5,878 bases of DNA, taken from positions 1 through 5,878 of the forward strand of contig CANHBU010000135.1 in the NCBI GenBank assembly GCA_947458345.1, given 5' to 3'. The DNA comes from Comamonadaceae bacterium. GTDB taxonomy: Bacteria > Pseudomonadota > Gammaproteobacteria > Burkholderiales > Burkholderiaceae_C. The notes under the pieces are model-generated. The model worked only from the letters and a program-made list of their open reading frames with translations. It had not been told where the DNA came from and searched no databases. The translations under genes and the position numbers were made by a program. This document shows, piece after piece, positions 1 through 5,049 of this stretch (position 1 is the stretch's first letter; every line of letters begins with the position of its first letter).

Positions 1-824
1 AGGTGGTCAATTTGCCCGTGGAGGTGCAGGGGCGCGGCAGCTCACAGACTTATGGTGCGGAGCTGACCTATCCCCTGGTGCGCGAGCGCAACCGCAACCT
101 CTATCTCAACCTGGCTTGGGATGAGAAGGTCTTCATCAACTATGACCCCCTGGGGCTGCTGTCGTCCGACTATTCCAGTCGCGCCTTGTCCCTGAGTTTG
201 CAGGGCAACCGGGAGACCGAGTGGCTGGGCATGTCCGGCTCCTTCACGGCCAGCTTGGCGACATCGGCGGGCCGACTTGATCTGCGCGGATCGCCCAACG
301 AGGACACCTTGGCCAAGGACGCCAATCCGGCCGGCGACTTTCTCAAGCTGCGTTGGACTTTGGGTCAGGAGCAATCCCTTCATCCCAAGCTGGCCGTGTA
401 CGCAGCCGTGTCGGGCCAATGGGCCAGCAAGAATCTCGACTCATCAGAAAAGTTCACGCTCGGTGGATCCAGTGGGGTGCGTGCCTACGGCAGCGGCGAG
501 GCCTCGGGTGCGCGGGCCCACATGGCCAACTTCGAGCTGCGCTTGCGTCTGCAGCCTGCGCTGACCTTGCTCGGCTTTTATGACACGGGCAAGGTTCAGG
601 TCAACGTCCGCAACGATTACCGTGGCGCGCCTGAATTGAACCGCTATGGGCTCAAAGGACATGGCGTGGGGGTCAATTGGCTCGCCTTTGATGTGTTCAA
701 TGTCCGCGCCGTGTGGGCGCGGCGCAAGGGCGAAAATCCAAACCCCAACGATGTCACGGGCAAAGACCAGGATGGCTCTTTGGTGCGCAACCGCATTTGG
801 TTGACCATCAACGCCGCGTTTTGA
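1..824 (+). CDS. ShlB/FhaC/HecB-family (TpsB) outer-membrane transporter, C-terminal part
   Basis: This is the beta-barrel part of a two-partner-secretion transporter, which moves a partner TpsA exoprotein such as a haemolysin or adhesin across the outer membrane. The reading frame is open at the left edge, so the GTG at 3 is an internal valine and the signal peptide and POTRA domains lie outside. About 273 residues are visible. They show alternating beta-strand patterns throughout, the barrel motif GGSSGVRAYGSGEASG (about 154-169) followed by an ANFELRLRL strand (175-183), then LLGFYDTGKV (189-198), the usual 'F.D.G.V' strand of the family. The protein ends RIWLTINAAF, with the terminal phenylalanine expected of a barrel recognised by the BAM machinery. 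The conserved VRGY/F of strand-loop L6 reads VRAY here. No tpsA candidate is visible; downstream is a convergent kinase gene. An Omp85 relative is the alternative, but the GGSxxVRxY context favours TpsB. Confidence 0.85.
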   Translation, partial: VVNLPVEVQGRGSSQTYGAELTYPLVRERNRNLYLNLAWDEKVFINYDPLGLLSSDYSSRALSLSLQGNRETEWLGMSGSFTASLATSAGRLDLRGSPNEDTLAKDANPAGDFLKLRWTLGQEQSLHPKLAVYAAVSGQWASKNLDSSEKFTLGGSSGVRAYGSGEASGARAHMANFELRLRLQPALTLLGFYDTGKVQVNVRNDYRGAPELNRYGLKGHGVGVNWLAFDVFNVRAVWARRKGENPNPNDVTGKDQDGSLVRNRIWLTINAAF

Positions 825-833
825 TCTCCCCCA

Positions 834-2225
834 TCAGGCGCCAGACGGATGCAGTGGGGCAATCAGACTGACTTTAAAGGTCTTGTCGGCGGTGCGCTCA
901 ACGCTCAGTTGGCCTTGGTGGGCTTTGGCGATTTCAAGGGACAGGCTCAAGCCCAGCCCCTGACCGTCGATGGTGCGGTTGTGTGAGGCGGCGCCCCGGT
1001 AGAAACGCTCGAAGGCCCGCTCGATCACTTCGTCGCTCAATTCCCGGGTGGGGTTTTCAACCGTGAGCCTGAGCGCGTCGGACTCTCGGCTCAGGACGAC
1101 TTTGACCCAACCGCCGGGCAAGTTGTAATTGACGGCGTTGGTGTAGAGGTTCTGCAGCAACTGCCCCACCAGCTGGCGGTCGCAATGCCAGACGATGTTG
1201 GGCTCGATCTGGCCGGTAAACGAGACGGCGGATTGAAAGCCATGGCTCTCCCCAATCATCTGGGTGATGGCTTGGCTGAAATCGAGCGCTTGCATATTGA
1301 CTTTGATGCCCTTGGCGTCGGCGCGAGACAGCAGCAGAAGTCGCTCGACGATATCGATCAATCTTTCGATCTCGTCGCTGATCACGCGCACCTGGACCTG
1401 CGCCTCGGAACCCACGGGCAGCTGCCGAATCAATTGCTCAGCTTGGCCGCGCAAGATCGTCAGCGGCGTGCGCAGTTCGTGCGACACATCGCCAGCGAAT
1501 CGCCGTGCCTTGTTAAAGCTTTCGTTGAGCCGCGTCCGCAGATCCTGGTAAATCGCTACAAAGCTCTGAAATTCACGAAACTCCGCGTCGGCCACACGCA
1601 CATGCGTGAGGTTTTCGAGCGTCAGATCCGACATGGACTTTTCGAGCTGCCGTATCGGGCGCAGCGCAACATAGGCCATATACCAGGTCACAAGCAGCAG
1701 CATCGTCAAGATGACCGGCAAGACGTAGACGAGGTTGCGGTCTCGCAGCGACCAAATTTGCGCCTGGAACTGCGAAACATTCGATTTGGCCAGCAAGATC
1801 ATGGGGCCCTGAGGCATTTGCGCTTGACGCACCGCAATCCAGTCCTCGCGCTCAATGGGGTGCTGCGCAAACTCGATGGACGCATCCAGACCTGATGGTT
1901 TTGAGCTCCAAATGGCGCCCTCGCGCATGGCTTGGCAAGCTTGGTCTTGGGCCTGACCCTCCACGATGGCGGGGCACAGCACGTGACGATCGGCCAACCA
2001 GGCCGTGAGGTTGCCTTGCTCCAGGCGGGCATTGCACAGCAGGTATTCGGACGGATCTGAAAAATGCTGGCTGCAGCGCTGTAGGGCCTGGCCCATTTGC
2101 AGGTGAAGGCGATCGGCCAGCTGGGTCGACAGGAGGTATTGCGCGATCTGGCGGTTGGCCAGAATCACGATAGTGCACGCCAAAAAAATCTGGATGAGCA
2201 GGCGCAGTTTGAAGGACTTACGCAT
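834..2225 (-). CDS. Sensor histidine kinase of a two-component system
   Basis: A 463-residue membrane histidine kinase that should autophosphorylate and pass phosphate to the regulator encoded just upstream. Visible domains: TM1 at about 9-23; a periplasmic sensor region at about 28-165; TM2 at about 166-187; a HAMP linker at about 188-240 beginning with the usual ALRPIRQLE; a HisKA H-box FAGDVSHELRTPLTILRG with H249 as phospho-acceptor; and a HATPase domain with N-box LLQNLYTNAVNY (N359, N363), F-box FERFYRG (405-411) and G2 box GQGLGLSLSLEIAKAHQG. The G1 box reads VENPT instead of DxGxG, a variant also known from CusS-like kinases, so activity is still likely. The sensor region has four cysteines (51, 64, 84, 97). 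The ATG at 2225 overlaps the regulator stop by 8 bp (GATGCGTAA), implying translational coupling; a weak AGGG lies 5 nt upstream. The gene ends 9 bp from the convergent tpsB-like gene. The signal sensed is unknown. Confidence 0.93.
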   Translation of the reverse strand: MRKSFKLRLLIQIFLACTIVILANRQIAQYLLSTQLADRLHLQMGQALQRCSQHFSDPSEYLLCNARLEQGNLTAWLADRHVLCPAIVEGQAQDQACQAMREGAIWSSKPSGLDASIEFAQHPIEREDWIAVRQAQMPQGPMILLAKSNVSQFQAQIWSLRDRNLVYVLPVILTMLLLVTWYMAYVALRPIRQLEKSMSDLTLENLTHVRVADAEFREFQSFVAIYQDLRTRLNESFNKARRFAGDVSHELRTPLTILRGQAEQLIRQLPVGSEAQVQVRVISDEIERLIDIVERLLLLSRADAKGIKVNMQALDFSQAITQMIGESHGFQSAVSFTGQIEPNIVWHCDRQLVGQLLQNLYTNAVNYNLPGGWVKVVLSRESDALRLTVENPTRELSDEVIERAFERFYRGAASHNRTIDGQGLGLSLSLEIAKAHQGQLSVERTADKTFKVSLIAPLHPSGA

Positions 2226-2907
2226 CGCTGCCCTGCCGCTTCATGCGGTAGCCCACCCCCCGTACCGATTCAATCGTCACGCCGTGCAGCTCGGTGCCGG
2301 CCTCCATCTTGCGCTTGACGCGCTGGATGCAGACGTCCACCACATTGGTTTGCGGATCAAAGCCGATGTCCCAGACCTGGCGCAGGATCTGCTGGCGCGA
2401 AAAAATGTTGTCGGGCGAGCGCATCAGCAATTCGAGCAGGCGGTATTCGCGCGTGCTCAGCGCGGCCGATCCTTCGGTCCAAGACACTTCGCGCTTGACG
2501 CGATCGAGCCTGAGTCCTCCGACCTGCAAGTTCGATGCGGTGGTGCCGTCTCGGCGGGCGACCAAGACCTGGGCGCGCGCAATCAACTCTTCGACGAAAA
2601 AGGGCTTGGGCACGTAGTCGTCAGCGCCGACCTCAAAGCCCTTGAGGCGATCTTCGAGTTCGACTTTGGCGCTGAGGATGACCACCGGCGTCAAGGCGTC
2701 GCTTTGGCGCAGGGTCTGCAAAACCTCGATGCCGTCTTTGACGGGCAGCATCAGGTCCAGGATGATCACGTCATATTGCTCGCCGTTGATGCGCTGCAGG
2801 CCCTGTTCGCCATCCGGGGCATGGGTGACCTGATGGCCGGCTGCGCAAAAGCCCTTGGTGACGAAGTCAGCAATGCGCTGCTCGTCTTCAACCAGGAGTA
2901 CCTTCAT
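2218..2907 (-). CDS. OmpR/PhoB-family response regulator
   Basis: A 229-residue DNA-binding response regulator paired with the downstream kinase. The receiver domain (1-about 120) starts MKVLLVEDEQ with acidic pocket residues E7 and D8. It has phospho-acceptor D51 in ILDLMLPVKDG, switch residue S79 in VILSAKVELEDR, and K101 in DDYVPKPFF. The C-terminal winged-helix domain (about 130-229) carries STREYRLLELLMRSP, the recognition-helix region TNVVDVCIQRVKRKME, and the terminal wing SVRGVGYRMKRQG, all typical of the OmpR/PhoB class. Length is standard. The frame is open up to an ATG at 2967, but those 20 extra residues are unlike any receiver N-terminus, so the ATG at 2907 is chosen. It has GGAG directly adjoining it and no well-spaced Shine-Dalgarno. 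It precedes the kinase gene and overlaps it by 8 bp. The nearest named relatives by feel are the CusR/QseB/TctD types; targets cannot be told from the sequence. Confidence 0.94.
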   Translation of the reverse strand: MKVLLVEDEQRIADFVTKGFCAAGHQVTHAPDGEQGLQRINGEQYDVIILDLMLPVKDGIEVLQTLRQSDALTPVVILSAKVELEDRLKGFEVGADDYVPKPFFVEELIARAQVLVARRDGTTASNLQVGGLRLDRVKREVSWTEGSAALSTREYRLLELLMRSPDNIFSRQQILRQVWDIGFDPQTNVVDVCIQRVKRKMEAGTELHGVTIESVRGVGYRMKRQGSDA

Positions 2908-3012
2908 CTCCAACCCAAGTCCAGCGGGACGGCGGCCCCGCTTGCCGTGGCCAGAGTTTACGGGCATTGCCGCTCGAGCGGGCGGTGCCGGCCCTTGCGG
3001 CGCAGCCCGTTT
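2908..3012. other. Intergenic gap between the DUF3830 gene and the response-regulator gene
   Basis: This 105-bp stretch is the only sizeable non-coding gap in the window. It should hold the leader, and possibly a promoter, of the two-component pair. On the minus strand a TAAACT (2954-2959) is a 4/6 match to a -10 hexamer, but no convincing -35 box sits at a 16-18 bp spacing, so no promoter is called. The main structure is the nested inverted repeat listed separately. No U-tract follows the hairpin in the minus direction, so read-through from the amidohydrolase/ABC operon into the regulator is possible. Confidence 0.6.
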
Positions 3013-3014
3013 TT
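2961..3014 (+). repeat. Imperfect inverted repeat followed by T5 (terminator-like on the plus strand)
   Basis: CGGGC (2961-2965) and GCCGC (2969-2973) pair with GCGGC (2997-3001) and GCCCG (3005-3009). This gives two 5-bp stems separated by a 3x3 internal loop and closed by a 23-nt loop. TTTTT follows at 3010-3014, so the arrangement resembles an intrinsic terminator for plus-strand transcription. That is antisense to both neighbouring genes. On the minus strand the structure forms too but is followed by TAAAC, not a U-run. The T-run overlaps the stop codon of the DUF3830 gene (3013-3015). The wide loop and internal mismatches make a strong terminator uncertain; it might be an operator or merely a GC-rich coincidence. 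Confidence 0.4.
2970..2981. promoter_or_regulatory. 12-bp perfect palindrome, possible operator
   Basis: CCGCTCGAGCGG is its own reverse complement across 12 bases and lies 62 bp upstream of the response-regulator start codon, inside the larger inverted repeat. Perfect dyads of this size in an upstream gap often bind dimeric regulators. OmpR/PhoB regulators usually bind direct repeats instead, so if it is an operator it may belong to another protein. In GC-rich DNA a chance occurrence is quite possible. Confidence 0.3.
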
Positions 3015-3426
3015 AGAGTTTGGAGAACACCACCTCCTGCGCCCCTTCCCAAAGCACTTTGCGACCGATCTCGGGCAATTGCTCGCGGCCGTCGACCACG
3101 GTCAAGAAGTGGTTGCCGGCCAGCTGTCCCATCTTGCTGGAAAAGCTGCAGGGCCCGTAGGCCATGATGATTTCGGTCTCGCTGTAGCCGCCGGGGTAGA
3201 ACAAGATGTCTCCCACCGAGGGGTGGCTGCTGTGATTTTCAAAGCCCACCCCGAGCGACCATTCGCCCAGCGGCACCCACACACCTTCGCCGCTCCAGCG
3301 CACGTGGATGAATTTTTGCTTGTAGGGCAGCAGCTTGAGGAAGGCGGCCACAGTTTGGGGCGCCTGGGGGTGCGCGCGGGCGATCAGGCGATGTCCGGCC
3401 ACGTCGATGGCGATCAGAGGGTTCAT
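3013..3426 (-). CDS. DUF3830 protein (cyclophilin-like fold), function unknown
   Basis: A 137-residue soluble protein with no signal peptide or membrane segment. I recognise it from memory as DUF3830, a small family with a cyclophilin-like beta-barrel fold. Family-like blocks are PYKQKFIHVRWSGEGVWVPL (34-53), the stretch ENHSSHPSVGDILFYPGG (63-80), SETEIIMAYGPC (82-93), QLAGNHF (101-107) and GRKVLWEGAQ (121-130). Length fits the family. No biochemical role is established to my knowledge. Family members tend to lie beside cyclic amidohydrolases and ABC transporters, as here, so a role in recognising or converting the imported compound is an inference. It starts 22 bp after the permease stop codon, and its ATG has no recognisable Shine-Dalgarno sequence. 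Expression therefore probably depends on read-through and possibly reinitiation from the permease gene. It is the last gene of the metabolic operon before the 105-bp gap. Confidence 0.85.
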   Translation of the reverse strand: MNPLIAIDVAGHRLIARAHPQAPQTVAAFLKLLPYKQKFIHVRWSGEGVWVPLGEWSLGVGFENHSSHPSVGDILFYPGGYSETEIIMAYGPCSFSSKMGQLAGNHFLTVVDGREQLPEIGRKVLWEGAQEVVFSKL

Positions 3427-3448
3427 GGTGTGAGGTTTCGATCAGGGT

Positions 3449-4231
3449 TCAGGCCATGGCCATTTCGGATTTGCGCTGGCTCCAGCCGGTCATGCGCCGC
3501 TCGACAAAAGACGAGACGGCATACAGCGAGATGCCCAGCCCAGCCAGAATGAAGAGGCCTGCAAACACCATGGGCACGTCAAAGTTGCCGCTGGCAATCA
3601 TCATCACATTGCCGATGCCGCGGTTGGCCGCCACGGTTTCTGAGAGCACCGTGCCGACGAAAGCCAGGGTGATGGCGATCTTGAGCGAAGCAAACAGATA
3701 GGGCAGGGCGCGCGGCAGGCCGACGTTCCACAGCAGGTCGCGCTTGCTCGCGCCCAGCACCTTGAGCACGTCTTCAAGCTCGGGCTCGGTCGAAGCCAGG
3801 CCGGTGGCCACATTGACCACCACCGGGAAGATGCTGATCACCGCCGAAGTCAGGATGGCCGGCACGGTGCCCGCGCCAAACCAGACCACGAAGATCGGCA
3901 CCACCGCCACCTTGGGGATGCTGGAAAATCCCACCAGCAGGGGGTAGGCCACGTTGTAGGCCAGCTTGGACGAGCCGATCAGCATGCCCAGCACAATGCC
4001 CACCGCCACGCCGATGCCAAAGCCCACCAAGGTGGTGTAGAGCGTCTGCGCGGTGTGCGGCCACAGCAGCGGCATTTTGGTGATCAGCACCATGGCGATC
4101 TGGCTGGGCTTGGGCAGGATCAGGCTGGAGACATTGAAGGCCACGCAGGCCAGCTCCCAAAGCGCAAAAAATCCGATCAGGGTCAAGAGGCTCAGCAGGT
4201 TTTGCTGGGCCGCAGGCGATAGCTTGTTCAT
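3449..4231 (-). CDS. ABC transporter permease, SsuC/TauC-like
   Basis: A 260-residue inner-membrane permease of the binding-protein-dependent type used for aliphatic sulfonates, taurine, nitrate, thiamine precursors and similar small solutes. About six hydrophobic segments are visible (near 13-33, 66-88, 93-115, 125-147, 180-200, 222-245). The cytoplasmic EAA loop that docks to the ATPase reads ELEDVLKVLGASKRDLLWNV (151-170) followed by GLPRALP, with the conserved glycine at 160. The N-terminal block LILPKPSQI (37-45) and GFSSIPKVAVVPIFVVWFG (101-119) are typical of the SsuC/TauC branch. The length is normal. The ATG at 4231 overlaps the ATPase stop in an ATGA 4-bp overlap and has its own strong Shine-Dalgarno. 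One permease gene probably makes a homodimer. The substrate cannot be read from the permease; the adjacent amidohydrolase suggests a cyclic amide or ureide rather than a sulfonate, which is inference. Confidence 0.93.
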   Translation of the reverse strand: MNKLSPAAQQNLLSLLTLIGFFALWELACVAFNVSSLILPKPSQIAMVLITKMPLLWPHTAQTLYTTLVGFGIGVAVGIVLGMLIGSSKLAYNVAYPLLVGFSSIPKVAVVPIFVVWFGAGTVPAILTSAVISIFPVVVNVATGLASTEPELEDVLKVLGASKRDLLWNVGLPRALPYLFASLKIAITLAFVGTVLSETVAANRGIGNVMMIASGNFDVPMVFAGLFILAGLGISLYAVSSFVERRMTGWSQRKSEMAMA

Positions 4232-5049
4232 GCGGTGACTCCTTCGGATCGGGCATGTGCGATGCGCATGCGCAGTTGCTGGACCAGTTCGCTGAATTCG
4301 GGCGCATAGCTCATGGCCACCGTGCGCGGCCGCTCGAAGGGCACCGGGCAGTCTTCAATGATGCGGCCGGGCCGCGAGGACATGACGCAGATGCGGGTGG
4401 CCAGGTAGGCCGATTCGCGCAGGTCATGCGTGACCAGCAGCACCGTTGGTCGGGTCTTGATCCACAAGTCCTGCATGATGGCCCAGAGCTCTTCGCGGGT
4501 GAATTGATCAAGTGCACCAAAGGGCTCATCGAGCAGCAGCAGTTGTGGCTCGTGGATGAGGGCGCGGCACAGCGAGGCGCGCTGCAGCATGCCGCCTGAG
4601 AGCTGCCAGGGCCGCTTGTCGGCAAAGCCCTTGAGCCCAACCTGGGCCAGCAGGGCGTCGGCGCGATCGGCGAACTCGCCCTTCTTCTTGCGCGCGTAGT
4701 CCTGCCGAAAGGGCTCGACGATTTTGAGCGGGATCATGACGTTCTCGCGGATGCTCAGCCAGGGCAGCATGGTCGGGTTCTGAAACGCCAGGCCCAGCCG
4801 TATGCCAGAGGCAAAGGCATCGCGTTGGCCGGCAGCGCCGACCTCGCGTCCGCCCACCACCACCGCACCGGCGCTCGGCCTCAAGAGTCCGGCCACCAGC
4901 TTGAGGATGGTCGATTTGCCGCAGCCGCTGGGGCCTACCAGGGCCACAAAATCGCCCTGGTCTATGCTCAGGTCGGTGCTCTCCAGCGCCACCGTGCCGT
5001 TGGCGTACTGCAGGCTCACGCTTGAGAGTTCAATCAGCGGCTTGCTCAT
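4228..5049 (-). CDS. ABC transporter ATP-binding protein, SsuB/TauB-like
   Basis: A 273-residue cytoplasmic ATPase that drives the permease encoded next to it. All nucleotide-binding motifs are intact: Walker A GPSGCGKST (39-47), Q-loop Q90 in LAFQNPTMLPWLSIRENV, signature LSGGMLQRASLCRAL (150-164), Walker B LLLLDEP (170-176), D-loop GALD (178-181) and switch histidine H208 in LLVTHDLRESAYLA. The 'PTMLPWLSIRENV' stretch and the FGALDQFTREELW block are characteristic of the nitrate/sulfonate/taurine branch. The frame is open far upstream, to 5592, but that extension is an out-of-frame reading of the amidohydrolase gene. The ATG at 5049 gives the family-like start MSKPLIELSSVSLQY. This ATG overlaps the amidohydrolase stop (ATGA, 5046-5049), and there is no clear ribosome binding site, so translational coupling is likely. 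The permease gene overlaps its 3' end in the same way. Confidence 0.95.
   Translation of the reverse strand: MSKPLIELSSVSLQYANGTVALESTDLSIDQGDFVALVGPSGCGKSTILKLVAGLLRPSAGAVVVGGREVGAAGQRDAFASGIRLGLAFQNPTMLPWLSIRENVMIPLKIVEPFRQDYARKKKGEFADRADALLAQVGLKGFADKRPWQLSGGMLQRASLCRALIHEPQLLLLDEPFGALDQFTREELWAIMQDLWIKTRPTVLLVTHDLRESAYLATRICVMSSRPGRIIEDCPVPFERPRTVAMSYAPEFSELVQQLRMRIAHARSEGVTA
4239..4244 (-). promoter_or_regulatory. Strong ribosome binding site of the permease gene
   Basis: On the minus strand AAGGAG ends 7 nt before the permease ATG at 4231, a near-ideal Shine-Dalgarno and spacing. It lies inside the 3' end of the ATPase gene and supports the chosen permease start and the ATGA overlap. 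It contrasts with the ATPase, DUF3830 and regulator genes, where no comparable well-spaced site is visible. Confidence 0.7.

Noticed and set aside
828..858. CCCCA...TGGGG hairpin as a terminator for the convergent genes
   Set aside because: The stem is short, the loop is long with a competing CATC/GATG pairing, and no U-run follows on either strand.
1185..1895. A 236-codon open frame on the plus strand opposite the histidine kinase
   Set aside because: Arg/Gln/Leu-rich translation with no domain. The minus strand encodes an intact HAMP-HisKA kinase there.
2954..2959. TAAACT as a -10 box for the regulator gene
   Set aside because: Only a 4/6 match, with no TTGACA-like element at a proper spacing upstream.
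2908..2967. Upstream ATG giving the response regulator 20 extra residues
   Set aside because: Receiver domains begin with the MKVLLVEDE-type strand, and the extra residues (MPVNSGHGKRGRR...) are low-complexity translation of the gap.
2155..3552. A 465-codon open frame on the plus strand running antisense through the regulator and DUF3830 genes
   Set aside because: It lies opposite genes with clear motifs (D51/K101 receiver, winged helix, DUF3830 blocks), its translation shows no recognisable domain, and long antisense frames are common in GC-rich coding DNA.
3774..4307. A 177-codon alternative frame on the minus strand over the permease
   Set aside because: A frame-shadow of the permease, with His/Gly/Ala-rich sequence and no membrane pattern, against six clear hydrophobic segments in the permease frame.
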